From Adhaeribacter swui (lineage in GTDB: Bacteria; Bacteroidota; Bacteroidia; Cytophagales; Hymenobacteraceae), in assembly GCF_014217805.1 (NCBI RefSeq), contig NZ_CP055156.1, positions 4,842,585-4,906,584 of the forward strand: a stretch of 64,000 bases of DNA. The letters run 5' to 3'. The notes under the pieces were generated by a model. The model was not told the DNA's origin, did no database searches, and was given only the letters and a program-made list of their open reading frames with translations. Shown piece by piece: positions 44,955-53,841 of this stretch. The first letter of the stretch is position 1. The number at the start of each line of letters is the position of its first letter. Position numbers and translations under genes: made by a program.

Positions 44955-46853
44955 ATGAGTACAAATATTGATGATTTTGACTGGGATAAATTTGAATCTC
45001 AGAAGTTTGGCGGCGCTTATTCTAAAGATGAGCGGGCCCAACTGGAACAAATGTATTCCGAAACCCTGAATACCGTTCAGGAAGAAGAAGTAATTAAAGG
45101 TACCATCGTGGGTATTACCGACCGGGACGTTATCCTGAACATCGGTTTTAAATCTGATGGTTTGGTGCCTCTGTCCGAATTCCGCGATCAGCCGGACATT
45201 AAAATTGGCGATGAAGTAGAAGTATTCATCGAAGATCAGGAAGATCCCAACGGTCAGTTAATTTTATCCCGTAAAAAAGCTAAAATTGTTAAAGCCTGGG
45301 ATAACATTTACAGCGCCTTAGAAAACGATACTATTTTGGAAGGTATGGTTAAACGCCGCACCAAAGGTGGTTTAATCATTGACTTATACGGCGTAGAAGC
45401 TTTCTTACCAGGTTCGCAAATCGACGTGAAACCAATCCGCGATTTCGATATTTTCGTGGGTAAGAAAATGGAAGTGAAAGTAGTAAAAATCAATGCTGCT
45501 TTCGACAACGTGGTAGTTTCGCACAAAGTCCTGATCGAGAAAGATCTGGAGCAGCAACGCCAGGGCATCCTGAACAACCTGGAAAAAGGTCAGGTACTCG
45601 AAGGTGTAATCAAAAACATGACCAACTTCGGTGTATTCATCGATTTAGGTGGCGTAGATGGTTTACTGCACATTACCGATATTTCATGGGGACGGATCAA
45701 CCACCCGCAGGAAGTGTTGGAATTAGACCAGAAAGTAAACGTAGTAGTTCTGGACTTCGACGAAGACAAGAAGCGTATCTCTTTAGGTATGAAGCAATTA
45801 ACGCCTCATCCATGGGATGCTTTATCGGCTGACATTGAAGTTGGTTCGCGCATTAAAGGTAAAATTGTGAACGTGGCCGATTACGGCGCATTCCTGGAAA
45901 TTTTACCGGGCGTAGAAGGCTTAATCCACGTTTCTGAAATGAGCTGGTCGCAGCACCTGCGTAACCCGCAAGATTTCATTAAACAAGGCGATGAAATTGA
46001 AGCTGTTGTTTTAACCCTGGACCGGGATGAGCGCAAAATGTCGTTAGGCATTAAGCAGTTAACCGAAGATCCATGGACGAAACAAGATGTGTTGCAGAAA
46101 TACGCCGTGGGCACCCGCCACACTGGTGTAGTTCGTAACTTAACCAATTTTGGTTTATTCATCGAGCTGGAAGAAGGCGTTGATGGTTTAGTACACGTTT
46201 CTGACCTGTCCTGGACCAAGAAAATCAAACATCCTTCAGAATTCGTTAAAGTGGGCGAAACGTTAGATGTAGTAGTTCTGGAATTAGACGTGCCTAACCG
46301 CCGTTTAGCTTTAGGCCATAAGCAACTGGAAGAAAACCCATGGGATACTTTCGCTACGGTGTTCCACGTAGGTTCTATTCACCGGGCAACCATCCTGGAG
46401 AAAAACGACCGTGGTGCCGTATTAGAGTTACCTTACGGTATCGAAGGTTTTGCTTATCCTAAAAACCTGGTTAAAGAAGATGGAACTACTGCTGAGGCAG
46501 GCGAATCATTAGACTTTAAAGTAATGGAATTCTCGAAAGATGACCGCAAAATTGTATTGTCTCACTCGAACGTATATACTGATGCGAAAGATGAGGCTGC
46601 TAAAGCGGAAAAATTCTTGAAGAAAAAACCAGGTACGCCAGGTGCTGCTCCGCAAGCGGCTAAGTCATCAGACAACAAGAAGAAAGAGGAAGTTAAATCT
46701 ACTTTAGGCGATTTAGAAGCTCTTTCGGCTTTGCGGGAACAAATGCAGAACAACGAAAAAGAAGTTGGTACCCGTAAGTTGCAAGCAGCTGCTGACGCCA
46801 GAGCTGCCGCAGAAAATGCACCGGCCGGCGAAGACGAAACTCCTGCAGAATAA
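44955..46853 (+). CDS. rpsA: 30S ribosomal protein S1
   Basis: 632 residues from ATG 44955; an in-frame TTG at 44928 is rejected. Six S1/OB repeats can be followed, each with the pattern GxVxxxxxxGxFVxLxxGVxGLxHxSxxSW, for example GVIKNMTNFGVFIDLGGVDG near residue 215. After the sixth repeat comes an Ala/Lys/Glu-rich tail (about 545-632), with a helical stretch containing LGDLEALSALREQM. S1 binds mRNA on the 30S platform and matters for initiation; Bacteroidota rarely use Shine-Dalgarno pairing. Codon usage looks more biased to preferred codons than in neighbours, as expected for high expression. Confidence 0.95.
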   Translation: MSTNIDDFDWDKFESQKFGGAYSKDERAQLEQMYSETLNTVQEEEVIKGTIVGITDRDVILNIGFKSDGLVPLSEFRDQPDIKIGDEVEVFIEDQEDPNGQLILSRKKAKIVKAWDNIYSALENDTILEGMVKRRTKGGLIIDLYGVEAFLPGSQIDVKPIRDFDIFVGKKMEVKVVKINAAFDNVVVSHKVLIEKDLEQQRQGILNNLEKGQVLEGVIKNMTNFGVFIDLGGVDGLLHITDISWGRINHPQEVLELDQKVNVVVLDFDEDKKRISLGMKQLTPHPWDALSADIEVGSRIKGKIVNVADYGAFLEILPGVEGLIHVSEMSWSQHLRNPQDFIKQGDEIEAVVLTLDRDERKMSLGIKQLTEDPWTKQDVLQKYAVGTRHTGVVRNLTNFGLFIELEEGVDGLVHVSDLSWTKKIKHPSEFVKVGETLDVVVLELDVPNRRLALGHKQLEENPWDTFATVFHVGSIHRATILEKNDRGAVLELPYGIEGFAYPKNLVKEDGTTAEAGESLDFKVMEFSKDDRKIVLSHSNVYTDAKDEAAKAEKFLKKKPGTPGAAPQAAKSSDNKKKEEVKSTLGDLEALSALREQMQNNEKEVGTRKLQAAADARAAAENAPAGEDETPAE

Positions 46854-46876
46854 GTTTTATTCTTCTATATTTTTAA

Positions 46877-46911
46877 AAAAGCGTCTGGATTATTCCAGAC
46901 GCTTTTGTTTT
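46877..46911 (+). terminator. rpsA terminator
   Basis: 13-bp stem AAAAGCGTCTGGA/TCCAGACGCTTTT with a 4-nt loop and a T-rich tail, 23 bp after the rpsA stop. Confidence 0.92.
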
Positions 46912-46975
46912 TAGCCAGGGAAAGCCCCGGAGAAATTAAAAATTTAAAATAAATTATATTTTCTTTTTGCTGATG

Positions 46976-47006
46976 TTTGATTAAAACAGAAAAGTGTGTA
47001 TGTTTG
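46976..47006 (+). promoter_or_regulatory. Promoter of tRNA-Cys, exact Bacteroidota consensus
   Basis: TTTG (46976-46979), a 19-nt spacer, and TATGTTTG (46999-47006) agree fully with TTTG-N19-TAnnTTTG. The mature tRNA begins 17 nt downstream. Confidence 0.88.
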
Positions 47007-47022
47007 CACTCGCAAATAGCCC

Positions 47023-47093
47023 GGTAACGTGGCCGAGTGGCTAGGCTCAGCTCTGCAAAAGCTGCTACAGCGGTTCGAATCCGCTCGTTACCT
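47023..47093 (+). tRNA. tRNA-Cys (anticodon GCA)
   Basis: 71-nt cloverleaf. The acceptor stem GGTAACG pairs with CGTTACC, the anticodon arm CAGCT-CTGCAAA-AGCTG exposes GCA, and the T arm AGCGG-TTCGAAT-CCGCT is intact. The discriminator base is U (T93), an identity element of tRNA-Cys. CCA is not encoded. A promoter and a terminator frame it, so it is a single-gene unit. Confidence 0.96.
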
Positions 47094-47105
47094 CTTCTTA
47101 AACTA

Positions 47106-47140
47106 AAAAAAGCCTGATTAATTAATCAGGCTTTTCTTTT
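47106..47140 (+). terminator. Terminator of tRNA-Cys
   Basis: Stem AAGCCTGATT/AATCAGGCTT with a 4-nt AATT loop and a T-rich tail, 13 nt after the tRNA. Confidence 0.88.
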
Positions 47141-47238
47141 TTACATCTCTTGACAATTATGCGGCAAGAAACGCAACTAGATTTCTACGCTTCTGTCCAG
47201 CAGAATCAAGCTAGTCGATAAAAATTTTAAAATATATC

Positions 47239-47889
47239 TTAATCGATAATACCTTTTTCCAAAGCAAATTTAACGAGCGCTGCTGTGTTTTTAGCTTGCG
47301 TTTTCTCGATTAAGTGTTGCCGGTGCGATTCTATGGTGCGTTTGCTGGTAAACAGTTTATCCGCGATCTCGGCATTGGTAAGTCCTTCGGCAATGAGCCG
47401 TAAAACTTCTATCTCCCGTTTAGATAAATCACCGGGCTGCCGGCTGCCATTAGTTTCTACTTTAGTGGCCGAAGATTGAACCCGTTTTAAAAGATTTAGG
47501 GCAATTTCGGTACAAATAAAATAATTACCCGCAGCTACCGTAGTTATAGCGTAAATCATTTCTTCGCGGCCGGTATTTTTTAAAATATAGCCCGAAGCTC
47601 CCGCATCCATTACTTTAGAAATGTAATTCTCGTTATCCAACATAGACAGTACCAGTACTTTCTTATCCGGATAATTATCTTTCACGAATTTGGTACCCTC
47701 AAACCCATCCATAACGGGCATATTCAGGTCCATTAAAATAACATCAACGTCCTTGTCGGGTAAAATTTCGATTAACTCTTGCGCGTTAGAAGCTTCACCC
47801 ACTACCTCTATGGTAGATTCATCCTTTAACAAAGATCTAATTCCATCCCGGATTATTTTATGGTCATCTACCAGTAATATGTTTATCAT
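47239..47889 (-). CDS. NarL/FixJ-type response regulator
   Basis: 216 residues from ATG 47889; a TTG six bases upstream is less likely. Receiver domain (about 1-120): LLVDDHKIIRDG with the acidic pair, LMDLNMPVMDGFEG with the phosphoacceptor Asp, LVLSMLD (Ser) and YILKNTG (Lys). The C-terminal LuxR-type HTH (about 150-212) reads DLSKREIEVLRLIAEGLTNAEIA then SKRTIESHRQHL. It binds DNA when phosphorylated. No histidine kinase gene is adjacent, so its partner is elsewhere. Upstream 390 bp are non-coding. Confidence 0.92.
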   Translation of the reverse strand: MINILLVDDHKIIRDGIRSLLKDESTIEVVGEASNAQELIEILPDKDVDVILMDLNMPVMDGFEGTKFVKDNYPDKKVLVLSMLDNENYISKVMDAGASGYILKNTGREEMIYAITTVAAGNYFICTEIALNLLKRVQSSATKVETNGSRQPGDLSKREIEVLRLIAEGLTNAEIADKLFTSKRTIESHRQHLIEKTQAKNTAALVKFALEKGIID

Positions 47890-48277
47890 ACTCAAAAGGT
47901 ATTTAGAGGAAATTTTAAAAATTTATTTATTCCGCAATTAACAGAAGTGTGGCTTTTTCAGGAGCTGGTTTTAAATATAAGATTGCTTCTTACAAAAATA
48001 TTCTTTCCAATCAATCTGCTTAATGTATAAATACGGATTTAAAATGTACAAGTACTGTTTTTATTTAGGCAAATTGATGAAAACCGCGATTATGGAGATT
48101 GTAATCTTTCTATTAATTGGTTACTAAACTAATACGTGCGTTCAGGCTTTACGTTGGCGAGGAAGGCCATTAGAGGAGATTACAATAGATGTAACTACTT
48201 GGTAGAATTCTCTTAAAGCAAAGTTGCAATTGTAAGATCCAACAATACTGGCGGGAGGTAGACAGAATGGTTGCGCC
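47890..48277. other. Intergenic region upstream of the response regulator
   Basis: About 390 bp between two minus-strand genes. A short palindromic AGATTGTAATCT lies near 48095. I see no RNA gene, clear terminator or open frame of note. Confidence 0.4.
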
Positions 48278-49159
48278 TTAATTTTTAGGTGCCAAATTAA
48301 TACTCTCGTGCAGCAATTGCCAGCCTTTTTGGGCATCTTTTCGCCAAACGTGCATATAAGCGCCTTGTTGCGGTGCCGTATCGGAGTTGGGTTCTAACAG
48401 CGTGCAGCTTCCGTAAACCACACCTAAATCGTTAGACGAGGCAATTCTATAGCCTTCGGGCTTAAACTGGAGCGTGACTTTTTGTGCGAATAAAGTTTCT
48501 TTCTCAGCCGTAGTAGTGTAAGGAGGCTTTCCGGTACGTAATAGGCGGGCGGAAGGGTGCAATACTTTTACATACGCTGAAGCTAAGCCCAACTGGATTT
48601 GGGCGTTCAGGTTTTGATCAATTTTTAATAAATCTGTACTACTATTTTTTAAATTTTTAGAATTTGCCGGATTAATTTTCTCTATTTTACCCGGCGGGCT
48701 TTGCTCTTTAATGGGTTCGTAGGAGTTACCCAAATCAATGACGAAGGTCCATTTTTGGTTAGTATGCTTTTCCCAGACCGTAGCAAAATCGCCAAAGGCT
48801 ACGGCTTTGCCTTTAACCTGGTAAGAGTAAGGCCCGGAAGTATAACCTAAATCGCCGGCTGCCGAGCTGGTGGCAATAGTGGGGTACCAGATGAGCTTGC
48901 CGCTGGTATCAGGAGGCAATTGCAGGTAAACCGGGCGGCCTTTAATGAGTTTGCCTTGTCTTTCCAGCAGCGAATTATCCGACATATAAGCTAAAAAAGC
49001 GGCCCTGGTATCCTGATCGACTGCTAACTTCGCAAAGGCCAGTTCGGTGGTAATTACTTCTTCTACGGGAGTTTGGGCGGTAGCCGAAATACCAAAACTT
49101 AAGCAGGAAGTTAAAAGAAGTAAAACATACCGGATTTTTAAATTTTCGTAAATGCTCAT
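48278..49159 (-). CDS. Exported NTF2-like (DUF4440/SnoaL-type) protein
   Basis: 293 residues with a signal peptide (about 1-29, ending ATAQ). Two NTF2-like cone folds can be read: the first about 34-145 (VITTELAFAKLAVDQDTRAAFLAYMSDN, then TSGPYSYQ and FATVWEKHTNQKWTFVIDLG), the second about 175-290 (LGVVYGSCTL, then AYMHVWRKDAQKGWQLLHESI). Such proteins bind small hydrophobic ligands or act as simple enzymes; here a periplasmic or secreted role with unknown ligand. It follows the AraC-type regulator gene by 71 bp on the same strand. Confidence 0.75.
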   Translation of the reverse strand: MSIYENLKIRYVLLLLTSCLSFGISATAQTPVEEVITTELAFAKLAVDQDTRAAFLAYMSDNSLLERQGKLIKGRPVYLQLPPDTSGKLIWYPTIATSSAAGDLGYTSGPYSYQVKGKAVAFGDFATVWEKHTNQKWTFVIDLGNSYEPIKEQSPPGKIEKINPANSKNLKNSSTDLLKIDQNLNAQIQLGLASAYVKVLHPSARLLRTGKPPYTTTAEKETLFAQKVTLQFKPEGYRIASSNDLGVVYGSCTLLEPNSDTAPQQGAYMHVWRKDAQKGWQLLHESINLAPKN

Positions 49160-49230
49160 GTTTGGAGTTGATTAAAAATTTAAAAAATTTATTGTTGCCG
49201 CTCTTACTATGAATCTAATTCCTGATCTTT

Positions 49231-50439
49231 TTAGTACTCGGTGGCGCTTTTGCCGGTTAATTGCATAAAGACGGCTTCCATGGCTGCTTCGGAAGTAAAG
49301 CCGGCACTTTGGGCAAGTTCCTGTTTTGTTAAAGAATGCTCTTTAGATTCGGCAAGGAACGCCTGCACTTCGGCAATGCGGTACTGGTTAATAAAATCGT
49401 AAAAAGATTTACCTAACTGCTCATGTATTAAATATAATAAATATTGCCGGGGCATTTGCAACATATCGGCAAGTTCCTGAATTGTTAGGTTGCTTTGCCG
49501 GTAAGGCTTTTGCGTTTCCATGATAGCATTCAGGCGTTCGTAATATTTCTGGAGGGCGGCCGGTTTTAGAGTGTACTTGCGGTATTTTTTCGGCAATCCC
49601 GGTACGCCCATCGGTTCTGTTACCGGACCATCCGGAATAATTAAATCTTTTTCAAACTCGTTTAAATAGGTTTCACCATCCTGGCTTAATGTTGCATGGG
49701 CCTTATTTTTTAAAAAAATCTGTTTTTGATATAAAGTTTTAAAGCCAATCCAGAAAACTAAAATAATGACTATTAAAAAATGTAGGTAATAATGGTACAG
49801 CTCCGTTAAAACCGGTAAATACCAGTTATTAAGGGTAACCGCTAGTACGGCGGCTAAAAAAATAGCCAGTAACACATAAACCACTTTTTTAAGCCATATC
49901 AGCTTTTTGTTTTCCAGATTAGAAAATGTATTTACAATGCGTTTGTCGTACTGCGCTAAGGTTTTTAATGAATATACCAGGTAAAATAAAACCTGAAAAA
50001 GCGTTACTTGCCGGATTAAATTAAAGTCGTTGTGCCGGCTGGCGTCCAGGTTACTTAAAAATGCAATGGTTTTTTCCTGGCTTTGAATAAAATAAGGCAA
50101 CAGGTAAAACAGCGCCACTACTACCGGAATAAAATGAATAATTTCGATGGGAAAAAGCCGGGGATTACGAGCAATTAATTTACGAATAAACAAATACAAC
50201 ATCGGGCCAAATACCATAGGCAAGAGCCAGCTGATGCGGCTTAACTGCGGCCTTTGTTCCAGGAATTCCTGGGTATCAAATGCAATTAAAAAAGATTGCA
50301 GGGCCAGGCACAAAATCAATAAGCTCAATAGCCGGTTAGCTAATTGATTCGGCTTCCGGATAAATAACAAAATAGCTAAAACTAAACCCAGCAGGGCACC
50401 TGCCGCTAAAATTATTTGCAGCAATGTAATTAAATTCAT
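49231..50439 (-). CDS. Membrane-anchored AraC-family regulator
   Basis: 402 residues. Seven hydrophobic segments (about 1-240) are followed by a cytoplasmic linker and a C-terminal AraC-type double helix-turn-helix (about 300-402): SNLTIQELADMLQMPRQYLLYLIHEQLGKSFYDFINQYRI and LAQSAGFTSEAAMEAVFMQLTGKS are clear, though shown here only as landmarks. The seven-helix plus HTH_18 plan is common in Bacteroidota and presumably senses a membrane or periplasmic signal. Target genes are unknown; the NTF2-like gene downstream is one candidate. Confidence 0.88.
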   Translation of the reverse strand: MNLITLLQIILAAGALLGLVLAILLFIRKPNQLANRLLSLLILCLALQSFLIAFDTQEFLEQRPQLSRISWLLPMVFGPMLYLFIRKLIARNPRLFPIEIIHFIPVVVALFYLLPYFIQSQEKTIAFLSNLDASRHNDFNLIRQVTLFQVLFYLVYSLKTLAQYDKRIVNTFSNLENKKLIWLKKVVYVLLAIFLAAVLAVTLNNWYLPVLTELYHYYLHFLIVIILVFWIGFKTLYQKQIFLKNKAHATLSQDGETYLNEFEKDLIIPDGPVTEPMGVPGLPKKYRKYTLKPAALQKYYERLNAIMETQKPYRQSNLTIQELADMLQMPRQYLLYLIHEQLGKSFYDFINQYRIAEVQAFLAESKEHSLTKQELAQSAGFTSEAAMEAVFMQLTGKSATEY

Positions 50440-50744
50440 AATAAATCTACCGGTAATACCGCAAAAGTAAGTAAAACTACAACGAAATAAAGAGGACGAT
50501 TTTTAAAAAATCATAGTTTTTCTTTTTAATTTTTCAACCAACAAGCAGGTAAGCTTCAAGTATTTAATATAATGGGGCAGCTATTCGGATTTTTGTTTAT
50601 TTAGGGCGAATATAAACCAACTAAACGTAATTATTTTTCCGTTAGGAACTAAAGTTTCGATTTATTTATATTGCCCGCGAATTAATTACAGTTCGCTAAA
50701 ATAATAACTTAAAAAGCTGGTATATATTTCGTTCGTTTACTTTT
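50440..50744. other. Divergent intergenic region
   Basis: 305 bp, very A/T rich, between the AraC-type regulator and the sulfotransferase-like gene. It must hold both promoters, but I cannot point to convincing elements, and there is no RNA or repeat that I can see. Confidence 0.4.
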
Positions 50745-51458
50745 ATGGTCATTCATTTAATTTCCGGTCCGCGTAATGTTTCTACGGCTTTAATGTATTC
50801 TTTTGCGCAACGGCCCGACACCCAGGTAATGGATGAACCTTTTTACGCCGTTTATTTAAAAATTACGGGTTTACGGCATCCCGGCCGCGAACAGGTACTC
50901 CAATCTTTATCTCAAGACCCAAACCAGGTTTTTAATTTAATAAACAAGCAGGAACTGTCTGCCGGTAATGTATTTGTAAAAAACATGGGGCACCATTTGC
51001 AAGGCTTCGATTATCAGAAAATTACTAATTACCAGAATGTTTTCTTGATCCGGGAGCCTGGCCAGATGTTGTACTCCTACGCCAAAGTGCGGGAAAAACC
51101 TACTTTAAACGATATTGGCTTAAAGCACCAGGCCGAACTGTTTAGCTGGCTGCAAAGCCAAGGGCAGCAACCTTTGGTGCTCGATGGAAATGAACTGCGC
51201 CAAAACCCCCGGAAAATTTTAGCGGCCCTTTGTGCCCGTTTGCATTTGCCGTTTACCGAATCGATGCTTCATTGGGAACCAGGACCGCGGGCCGAAGATG
51301 GTTGCTGGGCCCCGTATTGGTACGCCAACGTGCACCAGTCCACGGGGTTTCTGCCGCCCGATACTACCGAAAATCAGTTACCTCGAGATCTGGAAGAAAT
51401 TAAACAAGCATCCTTACCATATTACCAATTTTTAAAAAAACACGCGATTTCAGCTTAA
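50745..51458 (+). CDS. Sulfotransferase-like P-loop protein
   Basis: 237 residues. The N-terminus MVIHLISGPRNVSTALMYSFA has the strand-loop-helix of the sulfotransferase-like P-loop fold (SGPRNVST in place of the PAPS-binding KSGTTW), and VFLIREPGQMLYSYAKV matches the RxPxxxxxS strand of the family. Without a typical 5'-phosphosulfate loop, true sulfotransferase activity is uncertain. Two bp separate it from the class IV aminotransferase, so the pair is almost certainly translated together. I recall plant BCAT-like proteins of about 555 residues that join these two domain types; unverified. Confidence 0.7.
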   Translation: MVIHLISGPRNVSTALMYSFAQRPDTQVMDEPFYAVYLKITGLRHPGREQVLQSLSQDPNQVFNLINKQELSAGNVFVKNMGHHLQGFDYQKITNYQNVFLIREPGQMLYSYAKVREKPTLNDIGLKHQAELFSWLQSQGQQPLVLDGNELRQNPRKILAALCARLHLPFTESMLHWEPGPRAEDGCWAPYWYANVHQSTGFLPPDTTENQLPRDLEEIKQASLPYYQFLKKHAISA

Positions 51459-51460
51459 CT

Positions 51461-52363
51461 ATGCAGCAACAATACGACCCCCGCAATGCCGATATTAAAG
51501 TTTGGGTAAATGGTTTACGCGACCGGCAGCAAGCCCGGGTTTCGGTTTTTGATAGTGCCGTGCAGGGCGGCGATGCCGTATGGGAAGGCATCCGGATTTA
51601 CCAGGGATATGCTTTTTTATTAGAACAACACCTCGATCGCTTGTTAGAATCGGCGCACGCGTTGGCATTTGCCCAGGTACCCGACCGCCAAACCATTAAA
51701 GAAGCTATTTTTGCCACCTTGCAAGCCAATAGCATGACCGACAATGCGCACATCCGGCTAACGCTTACCCGGGGCGAAAAAATTACTTCGGGCATGGACC
51801 CGCGCTTAAACCAGGCCGGCTGCACCTTAATTGTGTTGGCCGAACACAAACCGCCGGTTTACGACAACGCAGCGGGCATTAAATTAATTACCAGCGCCAT
51901 CCGGCGAAACAGTCCGCAATTTCTGGATTCTAAAATCCACCATAATAATTTACTTAATAACATTCTGGCCAAAATAGAAGCCAATGTAGCCGGTGCCGAT
52001 GATGCCGTAATGCTGGATAATCAAGGATTTGTGGCCGAAACCAATGCTACTAATTTGTTTATGGTAAAGAAAGGAACCTTATACACGCCACTTCCGGACG
52101 CGTGTTTGCCCGGCCTCACGCGTAAGCTGGTACTGGAATTAGCGCAGGAACTTCATATTACGAGTAAAGAAAAAAATATTTCCCTCACCGAATTTTATAA
52201 CGCCGACGAAGCTTTTGCCACCGGCACCATGGGCGAATTAACACCCATTCAGGAAATAGACGGCCGCCAAATCAGAAATCAACAAGAAGGCTCGGTACTA
52301 AATCAACTCCAAAATCATTTCCGTACCAAAATACCGGTTTACGGGGTTAAGCTGCCGTTTTAA
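51461..52363 (+). CDS. Class IV (branched-chain/D-amino-acid type) aminotransferase
   Basis: 300 residues, fold-type IV PLP enzyme. FDSAVQGGDAVWEGIRIYQG near 26-45 is the family's opening with the substrate-side loop; FLDSKIHHNNLLNNILAK near 151-168 holds the PLP lysine; and VAETNATNLFMVKKGTLYTP near 191-210 holds the conserved Glu and cofactor loop. It could act on branched-chain amino acids, D-amino acids or aminodeoxychorismate. The tight link to the sulfotransferase-like gene points to a specialised substrate rather than the housekeeping IlvE role. Confidence 0.86.
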   Translation: MQQQYDPRNADIKVWVNGLRDRQQARVSVFDSAVQGGDAVWEGIRIYQGYAFLLEQHLDRLLESAHALAFAQVPDRQTIKEAIFATLQANSMTDNAHIRLTLTRGEKITSGMDPRLNQAGCTLIVLAEHKPPVYDNAAGIKLITSAIRRNSPQFLDSKIHHNNLLNNILAKIEANVAGADDAVMLDNQGFVAETNATNLFMVKKGTLYTPLPDACLPGLTRKLVLELAQELHITSKEKNISLTEFYNADEAFATGTMGELTPIQEIDGRQIRNQQEGSVLNQLQNHFRTKIPVYGVKLPF

Positions 52364-52439
52364 AGTAAAAAGGTGGTTTAAAATGTTAATACTTCCAGCA
52401 ATAAATCTGGGGTAGTTATGATGCCTTTAAGATGTAAAA

Positions 52440-52925
52440 ATGGCGATTGATCAAAACGAATTTTGGGATGAAAACTATTATAATCACCCCAGCTTAACAG
52501 AAGACATGCTTAGTGCCGCCGAAACAATATTGAATGTTAAATTACCAAAGTTATTGATTGATTTATTAAGAATTCAGAACGGCGGATATACTAAAGGGTT
52601 TGCTTTTCCGATGGCTGAAAAAACAACTTGGGCACCGAACCACGTGCCCTTAACCAACTTGTTTGGAATTGTAGCTGATAAAAGCATAGAAACAGCGCAA
52701 AATATTCTAGCTACTCCTTATATGATTAAGGAGTGGGGTTTACCCGAAAAACAAGTATTACTTACCGGCGACGGACCTTGGTGGATTACTCTGGATTATC
52801 GCAACAGTGATGTTCCTACTGTGAGGTGGATTGATGTAGATTGTGGAGAAGATATTCATGTAGCCGATTCGTTTGATGATTTTATAAATGGCTTATTACC
52901 TGTTATTTCCTTTATTGAAAAATAA
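52440..52925 (+). CDS. SMI1/KNR4 (SUKH)-family protein
   Basis: 161 residues. LTEDMLSAAETILNVKLPKLLIDLLRIQNGGY near 20-50 and a C-terminal WIDVDCGEDIHVADSFDDFINGLL are the two ends of the SUKH fold (PxxLxxLLxxxNGG). Many SUKH proteins are immunity factors against polymorphic toxins, but no toxin gene lies nearby, so it is an orphan here. It begins 76 bp after the aminotransferase gene. Confidence 0.82.
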   Translation: MAIDQNEFWDENYYNHPSLTEDMLSAAETILNVKLPKLLIDLLRIQNGGYTKGFAFPMAEKTTWAPNHVPLTNLFGIVADKSIETAQNILATPYMIKEWGLPEKQVLLTGDGPWWITLDYRNSDVPTVRWIDVDCGEDIHVADSFDDFINGLLPVISFIEK

Positions 52926-53117
52926 ACCTGTTGCCCGTAACGGTAAAGCTTTGCTTATTCTGCATCTTAGCTGAAATGCCATAATGTTCTGAATTTTTAA
53001 AATTTTCAGGGATTTGAACAGGATTAGCATTTTTAAATTTTAAATTTTCTATTTTAACAGCTTGTAAATTATTGCTTCAACTGGCAGGTTGCTGCTAAAC
53101 CCTAAACGCCTTTGTTT

Positions 53118-53834
53118 ATGAAACCCATTGTGCAAATTTCTTTGGATCTGACCAATTTAGCGGAAGCTTTAGATACGGCGGCAATGGCCTTACGGGCTGG
53201 TGTAGATTGGCTGGAAGCCGGCACTCCTTTTATTCTGGCCGAAGGCTTGCACGGGGTGCGCCACTTAGCCGAAGCTTTCCCGGGGGTACCTTTAGTTGCC
53301 GATTTAAAGACCATGGATGGCGGTTACCTGGAAGCCGAAATGATGGCGAAAGCCGGTGCCACGCACGTGGTAGTCATGGCCCGGGCGCACGCCGAAACTA
53401 TTAAGTGCGTGGTAAAAGCCGGCCGAGATTTTGGCGTAAAAGTAATGGGCGACAACATGGTTTGCGAAGATATGGTGGCCGGAGCAAAATGGCTCGAAGA
53501 TTTAGGCTGCGATTACATCATTCATCATATTGGTTACGACGAACGCCGGGGTATTGCGGCGCAAGGAAAACGCATGCCCAGCCCTTTAGATCAGTTGCGG
53601 GAAGTAGTGCAGGCGGTGCAGGTGCCCGTGCAAGCGGTGGGCGGACTCTCGCTGGAACAAGCTATTCAGTGTCCGGCGTATGGCGCTCCTTTAGTGGTGC
53701 TGGGTGCTCCTTTAACCATCGATGCCGATGCTTTTAAAACCGCCGATGGTAACCTGGAAGAATCGCTCCGGCTGATTTGCGAAAAAATCCACGCTTACGG
53801 CGATGTACCGGTGGGCCCAACTGCCACTATATAA
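53118..53834 (+). CDS. OMPDC/HUMPS-superfamily sugar-phosphate enzyme (HPS or keto-gulonate-P decarboxylase-like)
   Basis: 238 residues from ATG 53118; an in-frame TTG at 53112 is less likely. The (beta/alpha)8 fold of the OMP decarboxylase superfamily is shown by VADLKTMDGG near 58-67, the DxKxxD metal/proton site, and by HHIGYDERRG near 138-147. DLKTMDGG resembles 3-hexulose-6-phosphate synthase more than 3-keto-L-gulonate-6-phosphate decarboxylase. No 6-phospho-3-hexuloisomerase is near, so formaldehyde fixation is not supported. It opens the run of carbohydrate genes 53-62 kb, 170 bp before the MDR dehydrogenase. Confidence 0.8.
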   Translation: MKPIVQISLDLTNLAEALDTAAMALRAGVDWLEAGTPFILAEGLHGVRHLAEAFPGVPLVADLKTMDGGYLEAEMMAKAGATHVVVMARAHAETIKCVVKAGRDFGVKVMGDNMVCEDMVAGAKWLEDLGCDYIIHHIGYDERRGIAAQGKRMPSPLDQLREVVQAVQVPVQAVGGLSLEQAIQCPAYGAPLVVLGAPLTIDADAFKTADGNLEESLRLICEKIHAYGDVPVGPTATI

Positions 53835-53841
53835 CATCAGC

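Noticed and set aside
44928-44957. TTG start for rpsA nine codons upstream
   Set aside because: The ATG at 44955 gives the usual S1 N-terminus and a leader compatible with the predicted promoter.
53405-53737. Frame of 110 codons inside the HUMPS gene, other phase
   Set aside because: Arg/Ser-rich composition typical of a shadow; the HUMPS frame has clear family motifs.
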